NCBI GenBank assembly: GCA_024760905.1
Contig: CM045731.1
Location: 22,485,001 to 22,549,000 of the forward strand
DNA from: Plotosus lineatus
Lineage: Eukaryota > Chordata > Actinopteri > Siluriformes > Plotosidae
Direction of reading: 5' to 3'
DNA: 64,000 bases
Of this stretch, positions 52,590 to 64,000 are shown in pieces (within the stretch, counting starts at the first letter, position 1; every line of letters begins with the position of its first letter). A program made the translations under genes and the position numbers. The notes beneath the pieces were generated by a model that was given only the letters and a program-made list of their open reading frames with translations, was not told the DNA's origin and did no database searches.

Positions 52590-53358
52590 CTTCAATTGAC
52601 CTCAAATTATACCCAATTCACACTTTTTTATTGGGTCAATTGATGCACACTGCGTGCACCACTGCATATCAGTGTATCCTGCCATTCCTAATAGAGAATC
52701 CATTCCAAATGGCTGGAGATCATCATTTCCTTGAGGTCTGAAGCTTTCTTTTGCCCACGTACGTAAATAACAAAATGTACCCATATATTTTCCGATGCTT
52801 TTTGAAGATACGAGTTCTCAGCCGAGCAGATAGTCATGAGAGCATCTTGAACAACTGCTCATTGCACGTCCTATTTCGAATCCATCACGGACGCTGCAGT
52901 TTAATGCCCGCAATTCCACAGGTGCTTCGACTGCAAGACCCGCATATGTAATGTCTAGGTATCAAAGCGCAATGAATCAGGATGAAAACTTGCAGTCCTA
53001 CAGCACACGTTACATTATTCCAGAGCCGACTCAAAGCAAACACGCCTTCGCCTGATGTCTCATTTGCCACCTAATGAATGATCTGTGTCGCAGAGGAATG
53101 AGATGAGATTTAGAACCATGTGAGTAAAGCCTGCGAATTCACCAAAGCCTGCTAAACCTTTCATCAAATTCTGCATTTCACCCAGATGATACCGGTAGCA
53201 CTGTGCTGAAGAGCCCAGCACGGGCAGCAAACGCATGCCAAAGACAATCCTTCATATAATACTTTTCATCAGGGCCATAGATTACTGTGAAAATAACCAA
53301 TTTCCCAGCTGAGCCAGCAACTGCATTCAGAAACATAGCATGGTACTCAGTAGGAGGG

Positions 53359-53360
<2 letters not shown>
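52590..53360. other. Low-copy stretch of balanced composition
   Basis: About 770 bp without recognised repeats. Several short frames but no domain; antisense frames 52885-53070 and 53178-53360 are not convincing exons. It may be ordinary unique intergenic DNA. Just upstream, 52380-52590 carries a very decayed V-SINE-like segment (gaaaccagagaaaatccact). Confidence 0.35.

Positions 53361-53437
<77 letters not shown>
53361..53437. repeat. (GT)n microsatellite
   Basis: About 38 GT units. Confidence 0.97.
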
Positions 53438-53439
<2 letters not shown>

Positions 53440-53501
53440 AACAAAGGAGGAAGCGAGATGAGCAGAAAGGAAACGCCAATAATGTGTTCTTTGTCATTTC
53501 C

Positions 53502-53525
53502 AAAAAAAAAAAAAAAAAAAAAAAA
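53502..53525. repeat. A-run
   Basis: Homopolymer of about 23 A residues. Confidence 0.9.
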
Positions 53526-53815
53526 GTCATCGCTCACTACTTGAGATGTCAAATAAACTCTGAACAATCCAAAAAGAAAGTAACTCTACACTCATAAAAT
53601 ACTAAAGTGTACTAAAACTGAAACACTTAATACTTCCATTTTTTCTAAAAAAAAAAAACACTCCTGGATCAATTCAATATTTATTATTATTATTATTATG
53701 TTTTGGGGGTTTTTTTTGGTTCTGATCTGTACAGTGTATGTGTACGTGCTTGTGCATCCTAAAAGACCAGAGTTATTACACAGATGTGGCACTCTCGGAT
53801 GAAGAAAATAACTGC

Positions 53816-53845
53816 GAGTGTGTGTGTGTGTGTGTGTGTGAGTGA

Positions 53846-53937
<92 letters not shown>
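53816..53937. repeat. (GT)n-(GA)n compound microsatellite
   Basis: GT units with a GAGTGAAT interruption, then about 29 GA units. Confidence 0.96.
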
Positions 53938-53940
<3 letters not shown>

Positions 53941-54214
53941 GCATGCTGGGAGCTTTCTTCCTTTCTCATTGACAAATGTTACATAAATTATTCAGGCCAA
54001 AGTAAATCGTCCGTCTCTGATAGCGCTGTGAGTAAGTGCCTTTGTAACTTATGTACTCAAAGCTTTACAAGCCGAGGTCAATGAAGGCTTTTGCTGAAGT
54101 GCTGTATAATGTTTCAGTGCTGGCTTTACATCAGAAAGATCAAAAAGCTCTTCCTCCTTTGGTTGTGTTTTTGTTTTTACCAACATACCCTGTAAACTGG
54201 TTTCAAGTCCTAGA

Positions 54215-54400
54215 TTCGATGACTGTGATTCTGTGCATGTTTGCCTCAGTGTGCATGGGTGGTTTCCTCTGGGCACTACAGTTTCCTCCCAAGCCCAAAG
54301 ATATGCACATTAGGTTAACTGGCTGTTCCATATTGCTGCTAGGTGCAAGTGTGAATGGTTGTGTGTATGTGCTGATTCTGTAATGAACTGACAAAACCTC
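54215..54400 (+). mobile_element. V-SINE, middle and 3' part
   Basis: tgggtggtttcctctgggca, agtttcctcccaagcccaaa, ttaggttaactggctgttcc and gtgcaagtgtgaatggttgt are V-domain and body. The head is truncated. Confidence 0.75.
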
Positions 54401-54765
54401 TAGTCTTCTCGTGTCTCAAATATAGGATAGAATGGTACAGAAAAATGAAGGGCCTTCATACTGTAACGACAGAAAAATTAGCAAAAGAATCAATGGACTT
54501 GGAGAATACCTTTCAGGAAAATCGCTTTTTGACTTATAAGAAAAGTAGTCGAATGAAAAAGGAGAAGGAGAAAGATATGACAATGTGATCTAGATAGACC
54601 TACACAAACGTATAAATGGTTGTGAACTAGATAGCCAGCTAGCTGACACTATAGATTGAGAGCGACTTCATCAAGATTTTTTTTCTACAAACAAAAATAA
54701 ATAAAAATAAATATTTGGCCATACTGGCTCTGAATACTACTTGAGCCAATATTTAGTATTATTTT

Positions 54766-54850
54766 CTTCTTCTTTTTTCCTTTTGGCTTTTTCCCTTTTC
54801 TCAGGGGTCGCCACAGCGAATCATCTGATTCGCACATTTGATTTGACATT
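54766..54850 (-). mobile_element. SINE-1 tail A end fragment
   Basis: cttttggctttttccctttt, ctcaggggtcgccacagcga and atcatctgattcgcacattt are the inverted terminal part of tail A. The body and head are missing. Confidence 0.75.
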
Positions 54851-54882
54851 TTATATTGATAATAAAATATAAACATTATTCA

Positions 54883-54951
<69 letters not shown>

Positions 54952-54954
54952 TAA
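54883..54954. repeat. (AT)n microsatellite
   Basis: About 36 AT units with one G interruption. Confidence 0.96.
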
Positions 54955-55028
54955 AAGAACGCCTTTAAAATGTGTTTTCCTTGAAACATACAGCAATGCC
55001 CACTAGAGGAAGGTACTGCATTGCTGTA

Positions 55029-55150
55029 TTTGTGAGGCATGACATGACTGAATTCAGGTATGAACTGCATTCAGTCCGAGCAGCTCAGCCACACCCCTCA
55101 GCCGGAGCGGGGAGAAAACAGAGTGAGAGAGTTAGAGAGCGTTACAAACC
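55029..55150. repeat. Dispersed repeat, inverted copy of 12832-12930
   Basis: catgacatgactgaattcag, tgcattcagtccgagcagct and cggagcggggagaaaacaga are the reverse complement of 12840-12930. Both copies lie near long (AT)n. Confidence 0.75.
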
Positions 55151-55375
55151 AAAGAAGCGATGACGTTATTCCTCCCCCTTCTGTCATTGTTTGTATACTA
55201 TCCTCATTAAAATATGAAAACCTATAAATGTTTGGGTGGTTTTAGTTAAAGCAGACACTGTTTTTTCATCTGTGTGATTTTGACAAAGATCAGATCAAAT
55301 TTGATAGTGATTTTATGCAGAAATATGAGAAATTCCAAAAAGTTCAGATACTTTTTCATACCACTGTGTATATCT

Positions 55376-55984
<609 letters not shown>

Positions 55985-56229
55985 ATTCATCCATTCATTT
56001 TCTGTCACTGCTTAATCCTAATTAGGCTGGCGCCCATTCCAGCCAACTCTAGGTGAGGGCAGAGTGTACCCTGGACAGCTCGCCAGACCATCACAGGGCA
56101 GAAATATGCTGATGGCTATGCATCAGCTCTTGTTAAAAGTCAGCAATGGTTCTTTTACATGCCTCACACCATAGACAATGAGAGACATGGCTGGCCTTTG
56201 ATAACCCAGTTAGCTGCACAGGGGGGGCA
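55985..56229 (-). mobile_element. SINE-1 tail B, head lost
   Basis: cattttctgtcactgcttaa, tcctaattaggctggcgccc through ataacccagttagctgcaca and a G-run. The tRNA-like head is missing beyond 56229, where a T-rich run begins. Confidence 0.87.
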
Positions 56230-57942
56230 TTTTCTTTTTTTTTCCTTTTTTTTTTTCCTTTTTTCAAAACCATTAACTGGATTGCATCATATTAAAAAGA
56301 TAAGTCTTGAAATCTGTTGCATCACTACATGAGAACTGTTACACCACTGCGTAACAGGTGGATAGCTATGAATATTTATGATTCATCATTCATCACTATA
56401 TCCTGGTTATTCAACAAATACAAGCTAATTTTTTCGTGCTAATAAATAATAAAGTTGATTTGGCCCTGTGTTGTTTCCTACATGCTTCAGATATGGAACT
56501 TCAAACTGTGTATTGATTTCAAGTATTATATTTTTGCTTCAATTAGTGTTAGTGAACTCTTTTTAACTTTAATTTCCAAATCATAGTGACTTCCAACAGT
56601 ATGTTAACAACCATTCTCATGATTCAGATTCAAAGCTTGTGGAATAGCTTTTGACGTTGCCGAGAAGAGCTGATCCGCTTTCATTCTGACATGCCACCAA
56701 TGATCCCAAACCCTCACACCAATTTCTCCTGACAGAATGTAAATGAATCTTGCTTGGAACTGAATCCACTGCTGTGTGTGCTATGTGCATCCTGCTGCTT
56801 CGTTAACGTTTGCCTGCATTTCCTTTAGAAGTTATAGCATGTCCGACGTCTCCAATTAGCATGCTTCAACTCTGCACATGACAGCAAATGTGTTTTATGT
56901 CACAACTCAACTGAGGCAATGAAGAAGCCTATTAAATCTTAATCCTCTTCTCTTTATCTATTTAAAAATAGATACTCTGTTGAGAACCCCAATTGTTTGT
57001 TTTTATAGAATTACATATGTAACATCTATTTTTATACATCTAACATTTCATATTCGATTCAAAAATTAGCATTAGCGACAATAAAGGGACATGTTAAACA
57101 CAATAACACATATTTTATAGGAGAACAAAATAACAGTTAATAATTCCAGTGGCGCTAAATGGGTGAAATAGTCTGTATTTATCCTGTTTATTGGCTCATG
57201 CTGGCTAACAAAATACAATTAGCGGTGGAAACTGCATGTTTATAAATATTCCCTAAAACTCCCCTCAGACATCCAGTCAGAGTAGCGTATATAAGCTAGC
57301 TAGTGAGGAAAAATGATCTAAGAACTGATCAGATAGGCTCAGAGTCACCATCCGGCTAATGCTAGTGGTGAGCATTACAGTCATCTAAGAATATGATTTT
57401 AAAATCTTTCAATGATCCTGTCACATCATTTCACATTACTTGACAAGCAACCAATATAACCAAAAGTTCTCTCAAAAATCCCATCAGGTAAGCTGCTTGG
57501 GTATTGTTAGCAATAAGCATTATGGATATCTATGAATATAACTGAATATTCTTTCATCATCCCTGCCAGAATAACTTACATTCGCTATTTAGCAATACAT
57601 ATGACAAAATAAAAATGTGAAAAGCAATGAACATTACTTTAAAATTCTCTTGTAAACTACATCACGCAAGCCAAATGTGTATATTTTACTTTTTTTTTTT
57701 CATCAGAGTTCCTATCAGAAATGGTAACATAATCTAGTTAGAAGTGACTATAACATTAAAAAAAAAAAAAAAAGAAAAAGAAAGAAAAAACTCACATTAA
57801 CCTGCTAACATCATATATGACCCATTAAAAAGTGGCTAGTGAACAAAAATCATTAGCCTAGCTGCGAGTGTTATGAACTTCCTTAAAATTCCTGTCAGAG
57901 GACCCACCCAAAAAAGAAAAAAATTATATATATATATATATA
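56230..57942. other. Long low-copy stretch, no confirmed gene
   Basis: About 1.7 kb, the longest part of the window without recognised mobile DNA. The part at 56640-56900 has caattagcatgc and other homeobox-like sites. No coding frame with a domain is seen on either strand. It could carry noncoding conserved sequence, but I cannot show it. Confidence 0.3.
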
Positions 57943-57944
57943 TA

Positions 57945-58707
57945 CAGTGATACCTCTGCTCACGAACATAATTGGTTCCCAGAAAGTGTGTGTGAGGCGA
58001 AAAGTTCGTCTTCTGAACATTTATTTCCCATAAGAAACCATTAAATTGAGAATAATCCGTTCCCAGGTTCCCATAAAACATAATTTTCTACTAAATAAGC
58101 CTTAAAACTACACAAAAATATACCTTATTTTATGTATAATAAATGTCTATTGTATTGTAATTAAAGAAATAAACTGTACTGTATAATAAAGTCGTTTTAT
58201 TTACCTTTGTGATGGTAGTTGATGGCTTGATGGAATGGAGTGGGAGGAGGGAGGGAGGGAGGGACTTACTGTTTGGAAGGCGTGTTTGCAAACGCCTACT
58301 GTGCACCCTTAATAGCTTCCTTGTTCTTAAGGATGGGAGCAATGGTAGACCTAGCGTACTGGTACTGGGACGCTGAGTCACACAAACGCACACCTCGTTC
58401 GTGTTTTTCAACGATCTCCGCCTGTGGTGGGGTCTTTTTCGGTCCCATAATAGCAAAAGTACACTCAATATGGTTCAAAATGTCTATCAAACACAAACCA
58501 CTTCCGCATTCAAAGAAAGGGGTGTGACGAACTGTGACGCCGTGAGCGTGCGTCAGCTTCTCGTGGCCGCCACCGTGGCGCTGTTCGACCGCGTGGTTTG
58601 ATTCGGCCGCCGAAAACTAGTTCGTCAGCAGAGACAATATGCTTGCAAATTTAATGTTCTTGAGGCGAAAAGTTCGTGAGCTTAAGCGTTCATCAGCAGA
58701 GGTTTTA

Positions 58708-58710
<3 letters not shown>
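57945..58710 (-). mobile_element. Tig-2 Tigger-like element, complete
   Basis: Left end cagtgatacctctgctcacg and right end cagaggttttactg (with gttcgtgagcttaagcgttc inside) are inverted repeats, flanked by TA at 57943-57944 and 58711-58712. The 766-bp element contains a transposase remnant on the minus strand. A second copy begins before the window (1-145). Confidence 0.92.
58296..58448 (-). pseudogene. Tigger transposase N-terminal HTH (CENP-B-like)
   Basis: MGPKKTPP is followed by EIVEKHERGVRLCDSASQYQ and YARSTIAPILKNKEAIKGAQ. The pattern ExHxxGxxxxxxAxxYxxxxSTIxxILKNKxxIKxA is the first helix-turn-helix of pogo/Tigger transposases and of CENP-B. The frame stops after about 50 residues and no DDE core follows, so the element is a MITE that kept only the DNA-binding start. 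A frame upstream (MCLIDILNHIECTFAI) is not needed for the domain. Confidence 0.85.

Positions 58711-58798
<88 letters not shown>
58711..58798. repeat. (AT)n microsatellite
   Basis: About 42 AT units abutting the right end of Tig-2. Confidence 0.97.
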
Positions 58799-58799
<1 letters not shown>

Positions 58800-58837
58800 A
58801 TAAATCAGCTACATCACGACTTAAAAATCCCGGTTCA

Positions 58838-58950
58838 GTTAATTTTCTGTAACCTATCAATCCTAATTAGGGTCACGGGGAGGCTGTTGCCTATCCCAGC
58901 CAATTTTGGGCAAGGGCAAAGTACACCCTAGAGAAACACACTAATACCAG
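58838..58950 (-). mobile_element. SINE-1 tail B fragment
   Basis: gttaattttctgtaacctat, caatcctaattagggtcacg and cagccaattttgggcaaggg are tail B inverted. The rest is lost. Confidence 0.75.
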
Positions 58951-59149
58951 GCTGGCTTACCTTTGCTAATTTGTTGCCCTGAATAGTCAGTATTATAAAC
59001 ATATTTCAATGTTACTTAATATCTTCTCCAAAATCCTGTCAAAAAAGCAAATGCTAAGTAGCAATTATGGCTTCAAAATCCCAGACCACCAAAAGTTTCA
59101 CTTTTATTAGCAATCTAATTATTATTTCAACTTCCTAGCAACTATCCTC

Positions 59150-59482
59150 ATTCATTCACTCACACACTTGTCAAACTGATTAATCCCACTATTATTGTGG
59201 GGAGATGGGGACTATCTCAGTCAACACTGGGCAAAGGTAGGGCGCACCCTGAACAGTTCGTCAATCCATTGCAGACTCAACACACACACACACAGCCATT
59301 CGTACTCATATTCACATCTAGGGACAATCTGGAAATGTCAATTAGCTTAATGTGTATGTCTTTGGACTATTGGAGGAAACTCGAGTAGATGGAGGAAACA
59401 CACAAGCACAGGGAGAAAATGCAATCATAGAAATGCCTGTGCCTGACCTGAAACCTGTGCTAACCACTACATTACTGTGCCA
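59150..59482 (-). mobile_element. V-SINE, complete but diverged
   Basis: actgattaatcccactatta (tail), gcaccctgaacagttcgtca, tgtctttggactattggagg (V-domain), cacagggagaaaatgcaatc, gtgctaaccactacattact (head). Confidence 0.8.
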
Positions 59483-59611
59483 AGATGTTTAAATGGCTTC
59501 AATCTAAATATAATGTTAGCATTAGTAGCAATGATGATAAATTATTCATTAGACTCTAAAGTCTTCTCAGAAATCCTCCAGGTTGGCATCATAGCATGTT
59601 ATAAAGTACAG

Positions 59612-59615
59612 TGTT

Positions 59616-59688
<73 letters not shown>

Positions 59689-59708
59689 TCGTGTGTGTGT
59701 GTGTGTGT
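59612..59708. repeat. (GT)n microsatellite
   Basis: About 47 GT units with one ATC interruption. Confidence 0.97.
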
Positions 59709-61237
59709 AAAACATTATGGATTATTTGATGTTACTAGTACATAAAGTTTAGGATTGCTCTTTATCGCGACAATTACAGTTATCTGGAATAACTGTGTTA
59801 CTGAATGAGTCCTGATCATTAGTGAAGGGAAAGTTGGTGCAGTCATCTGTTCCTTATTCAGCTATTACATCGACCCATAGGATTATGACAATGGGTCCGA
59901 TGAAAGAAACCGATAGGTTTAATTTCACCATCTTTCATAACAAACAACAGATGAGGTGTTCCTTTGTGTTTGAGTGGAAGCGAATGTAGAAATGGAAGCA
60001 CTTCCTGTCAAATCGTGAAAAATACACTTTACTAAAACTCGATTTCCCAGATGTTTTCTTTGTTGGTTCTTACCCCCATTCATCCTGCATCAGCAGTTCT
60101 CCGTGATCTTTAGTCACAACGCTTTGTAAAGGTTCTTTATAATTATTTCCAGCTGTGATTGGTACAGTGCTGTTTCAGCCTTATGGTTCATTCAATGGGT
60201 TATTTAATGTACGTTGAAGAATTTATTGAGACTGTTACATCCTTTGAAAAACAAAGTCAATCCTGGAAGTCAATCTGGGCCTAAAATGAGACAAAAGTAC
60301 TTAGCAAAAAAACGTTGATAGAATAAAAAAAAAAAAACTAATTTGTGTGTTGTTCAATATTCCCAATCATCTGTTCGCAAATATTTGGTGACTTGTGGCA
60401 ATTAAAACCAAGGAGACCAGCTCGCATTCAATGGGAAAAATGTAGACAATTGTTATGCTTTTTAAAATTCTGAAGACGCGGAGGTTATTTCCCGATTCAT
60501 TTTCTACACAACAAAAGAACAAACATAGCTAGCGATGCTCACATTTACAAAACCCTAACATCAATCTCCTAAAACCCAGGCCTACTTATCAAAATTAACA
60601 TATCATGTGCATTATAATTGGATGCATGATCATAAAGTGAGAGTCTTGACAACCAAGTGGTGCTTGCAATCAATGAGCTGCATGAGAGCATAGTCAGGAA
60701 CAGAGCTGAAAAGATCGCCACTGATCCCACATACCCAGGCAACCACCTGTTCAACAAACTGTCCTCTATCAGAATGAGTACTGCACGTCGTTCGCACAGT
60801 TTCCCTCCCAAAGGCTCATTTCTGCTAAACAAACCACCCAAGAGCACAATCATGTATTCCCATCTGCCAGCTGCCTCTGCAGCTTGACCGAAAAGGAAAC
60901 AGTGTCGGAAATATACATAAAATAGTAAAAAAAGAAAAATATGTGGAGTTAAAATTTTCTTCAATGGAATGGAATGGATGGAATACAGTAATAGTTATAG
61001 GATCAGGTTTTTGCCGGAACAGTCACTTGACGGTTTCTGAATGTTCAGGAACGATGTGTGACAATTGATGAGGAGGGAGCAGCATCTTCCCTTCCACCAC
61101 TTTTGTGGCTCAAGTGCTGTTGAGCAAGGTACCATATCCCCAACTGCTCACTGAGCACTACAATGTGGTTGTCTGCTGCTCAGAGTGTGTGCGTTGACTG
61201 TTCATTGCAAAACATTCCACATGAGATTAATGCATTA
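59709..61237. other. Low-copy stretch, possible LINE C-terminal scrap at 60657-60890
   Basis: The plus frame 60657-60887 contains AEKIATDPTYPGNHLFNKLS and a few basic residues, which vaguely recalls the C-terminus of CR1/L2-type LINE proteins (DPxHPGNxLF...). Confidence in that is low. The region 61085-61230 looks like a decayed common fish repeat (cttgagcaagg-type motif) but cannot be named. Confidence 0.25.
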
Positions 61238-62050
61238 CATCCCACGCTACTTCACGCTTCAATTCATGCAGCTTCAGTGCATCACATGTTTTATTTTTTA
61301 AATATTCATCGAATTAAAAAATAAGAAAATTAAGGAAGAATAAGGGGGTAAATTAAGAAAAATGCCACAAAAACAAGGCCAATTATTAAAGAAAAAAATC
61401 CTTAAACAAACAAAAACAAAAAATAACCCAAAACCTACCATCAAAACTACTTACATTTTTGTGAGGTGTGCATCTGAGTGACTGTCTGTCTGTCTTCCTT
61501 TCGGCTTTTTCCCTTTTACTCAGAAGTCGCCACAGCGAATCATCTGATTTGCACGTTTGATTTGGCAGAGGTTTTTACGTCGGATGCCCTTCCTGTCACA
61601 ACCCTTTTTAGCAAGGGACAGAAACACGCTGACGACTTTGCAGCTACTCTTTACGAAAGTCAGCAATGGTTCTTTTACATGCCTCTCACCATAGACAGTG
61701 AGAGACATGGCACGCCTTTGATAACCCAGTTAGCTGTACTGGGGGGACAGTGACAACCCTGTGGAGAATGAGACTCGAAACCCCAACCTTTGGATCAGCG
61801 ATCCAGCGCCCTATACCACTAGACCACCACTGTATGTGTGTGTGTGTTTATATTTTATTTAAATCTTGTGTCTTATTTTTGAATGTTTAATTGTTATTAT
61901 AAGTGTTTATTGATATTATATACATATAAACATGTACGTATACGTCAGGTAGGGGGAGGGGGTTGGGGGGGTGATCCTACTTCGCGAAATTCAGTGGTCA
62001 AGGGGGGGGGGTCTTGGTCCAAATTAACCGTGGAAAGAGAGGGATCCCTG
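61238..62050 (+). mobile_element. Tig-1 MITE containing a SINE-1
   Basis: Left end catcccacgctacttcacgc preceded by TA. Right end accgtggaaagagagggatc and cctg followed by TA. The SINE at 61482-61832 splits the catctgagtg ... tatgtgtgtg segment that is continuous in other copies. Confidence 0.9.
61482..61832 (-). mobile_element. SINE-1 with tail A, complete, inside Tig-1
   Basis: Tail A inverted (gtctgtctgtcttcctttcg, cagaagtcgccacagcgaat, ttttacgtcggatgcccttc), body, and tRNA-like head inverted with B-box region gagactcgaaaccccaacc. It ends ccaccactg. It is the cleanest head-body-tail A copy for building a consensus. Confidence 0.93.
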
Positions 62051-62052
62051 TA

Positions 62053-63278
62053 CATCAAAAATATTTTAAAATTCTAAATAAATCATGGAAGGAGTCTCCA
62101 GTCCCAACATCATCAATCATAAGCTTTGTTGTTGCCTGTGAACAAAATCCGATCCACACCCCTGCAAGGTTTTTCACGAAGCTTAGTGGGAACACTACTC
62201 TACTTGAGTCCGTAATATAGTTTGCTTTTAGACTGTTCAAGGTCATACCAAAGTCTTAAAGTTTTAGAGAACAACAGTTGCCACTAAAAATTGCTTATAT
62301 CTAATAGAAAAAAGTGATGTAGATCTCTTAACACAATAAGGGACAGATAGGAAACTATATACAAACATTGAAATTACATTAACCCCTTTGACCATGAATG
62401 ACTTTGAAAGATCAAAATAAAGATCACAGAATTCTTAGTGTGTATAACTTTGAAATGAGTGTCCAAACACATGCAATTAGTATTAAATACTAATCCATTA
62501 ATCCATACCTGAACTTTTAATGAGAGATATAAATGTGATCGGAAATGACCTTGAAAGATTAAACCCCAGCTATCACATAAAGCCCTCAAATGAAAGAGAT
62601 TTGTCACTAATTCAGTCACGTCCACTTTCTACAGAACATACTGCAAAACAAACACATAGCTAATCAAAACCAGAACCCATAAGGTCACTATTTGCTACAT
62701 TATCCATGCTGTGTGGTGGAGGTTCTTTGCACTTTGACTTTTTTTTTTTTTCTTAGATTCAAATTCAGCAATCTAAGGATCACGCTTTGAAGGATCACCC
62801 TGGCCGATCACGACTTTCTATAACATTAATAATGAAATGAATACAAGAAAAAGTGAAGAAATACTTCTGTGGCCTTTACATATCTGTGAGGATAATAATT
62901 CTAAGAAATCTATGTATTTTAAGCATTGTGTCATGAAAAAAATCTGATAACAACCGGATCTGACAAAATAGAATGTTCTGAAGCTTATGCTTCACAGGCC
63001 TTATTGAAGTTTGCCTCGGGGAACTTGCATTGTCTTTTCCAAATAATAAACAAGACTAATTGAACAAAACTTAGGCATTTCCCTCGAGAAATGACCTTTT
63101 TCAGTTGGCGCCAAAGAGCTGTGTTTGACGTCCTCTGATGTAGTGTATAAACAACGGTCAACTAATTTTAACAGCTATATGTATTAGTCAGGGCAGACTC
63201 ATTTCATGATCTCAAATTTAGGTTTGTAAATGTATTAAGAAATCTTGTGTCTCAAAATTAATACAAATGATAAATGTG
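62053..63278. other. Low-copy AT-rich stretch
   Basis: No coding or repeat signal. The segment 62990-63170 is less AT-biased but has no recognisable feature. Confidence 0.45.
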
Positions 63279-63626
63279 TTCAGTTCATTTTCTGTCACCG
63301 CTTAATCCTAATTAAGGTCGTTGGGAGGCTGGCACCAATCCCAGCCAACCACAGGATAGGGCGGGGTACACCCGGATAGCTCGCCAGGCCATTGCAGGGT
63401 GGAAACACGGTGATGGCTTTGCAGCTACTCTTGTCGAGAGTCAGCAATGGTTCTTTTACATGGACTTCTCACCACAGACAGTGAGAGACATGGCCGGCCT
63501 TTGATAACCCAGTTTTCTGCACTGGGGGAGACAGTGACAACCTGTGGTGTGGTGAGTCTGTCCTTGAACCCTCAACCTTGGGATCATTGATCCATCACCC
63601 TTTACCACTAGGACACCACTACCCTG
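63279..63626 (-). mobile_element. SINE-1 with tail B, first of a tandem pair
   Basis: cagttcattttctgtcaccg, taatcctaattaaggtcgtt ... inverted tRNA-like head (ccttgaaccctcaaccttgg), caccactaccctg. It is flanked by variants of (g)ataaatgtg / gacaaatgttg. Confidence 0.92.
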
Positions 63627-63638
63627 ACAAATGTTGTT

Positions 63639-63972
63639 CAGTTCATTTTCTGTAACTGCTTAATCCTAATTAGGGTCATGGGGAGGCTGGTGTCCCTCCC
63701 AGCTGACTCCAAGGGAGGGCAGAGTACACCCTCGCCCGCTCGCCAGGCCATCGCAGGGCGAAAACACACTGATGGCTTTGCAGCTACTCTTGTCAAAAGA
63801 GACATGGCCGGCCTCGTTCCTCTTGTTGAAAGAGACATGGTGAGAGACATGGCCGGCCTTTGATAACCCAGTTAACTTCCCTTGGGGGAGAGTGACAACC
63901 TTGTGGAGAGTGGGACTCGAACCCCCAACCTTCTGGATACAGTGCCCCATACCACTAGGCAAACCCTGCCCT
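63639..63972 (-). mobile_element. SINE-1 with tail B, second of a tandem pair
   Basis: Same orientation and structure as the preceding copy, ending gactcgaacccccaacctt and aaaccctgccctg, followed by gacaaatgtg. A short internal duplication (gagacatgg..gagacatggccggcc) occurs at 63799-63857. Confidence 0.92.
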
Positions 63973-64000
63973 GACAAATGTGTGAAATTATATTTAGATT

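Noticed and set aside
53592..53975. 127-residue minus-strand frame rich in SL and HT repeats
   Set aside because: Translation of the (GT)n/(GA)n microsatellite.

Overview
The window looks like repeat-dominated intergenic DNA from a ray-finned fish, most likely a teleost. I infer this from V-SINE/DANA-like SINEs, RTE and CR1-like LINEs, Tc1-, hAT- and Tigger/pogo-type DNA transposons, and an extreme density of (AT)n, (CA)n and (GA)n microsatellites. I found no convincing host protein-coding exon, no rRNA and no genuine tRNA gene. Almost every long open frame is a transposon remnant, an antisense shadow of one, or a read-through of a microsatellite. The species cannot be named from this sequence alone.

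Layout. 0-5 kb: end of a Tigger-like MITE, SINE and LINE scraps, a 'GGATCCC' Tigger MITE (Tig-1) and decayed V-SINEs. 5.2-7.3 kb: a broken RTE-like LINE. 7.3-12.5 kb: a SINE with its target-site duplication (TSD), a foldback carrying two hammerhead ribozyme motifs, a 5'-truncated RTE, a Tc1-like element, a half foldback and more Tig-1. 13-21.5 kb: Tc1 scraps, MITEs with SINEs nested in them, microsatellites. 22.2-25.4 kb: a full-length RTE with a perfect 18-bp TSD. 26-30.6 kb: SINEs and Tig-1. 30.7-37.25 kb: a four-layer nest (LINE in SINE in hAT in V-SINE) with diagnostic duplications on the two middle layers. 37.5-40.2 kb: a Tig-1 piece fused to an RTE fragment. 40.7-48.2 kb: two copies of a fourth Tigger-like family (Tig-4), one holding a SINE and the other a palindrome-rich MITE. 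50-52.1 kb: an RTE piece, a Tig-4 relative and the best-preserved foldback with two perfectly paired hammerhead ribozymes. 52-64 kb: low-copy AT-rich DNA, a Tigger MITE with a CENP-B-type helix-turn-helix remnant, and tandem SINEs.

How the parts work together. The autonomous families (RTE, CR1-like LINE, hAT, Tc1) are all broken here. Non-autonomous passengers are numerous. The main SINE (called SINE-1 below) has one tRNA-like head joined to at least three different 3' tails. One tail is the RTE 5' end fused to the RTE 3' end, so it presumably borrows RTE machinery. The most notable system is the set of about 55-nt type I hammerhead ribozyme motifs arranged as divergent pairs in foldbacks flanked by (AT)n. 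They resemble ribozymes known from Penelope-like retroelements and animal retrozymes, but no Penelope reverse transcriptase is visible in the window.

Naming used below: SINE-1 tails A (RTE-like), B (taattaggattaagcgg type) and C (unique); SINE-2; V-SINE; Tigger-like families Tig-1 to Tig-4.
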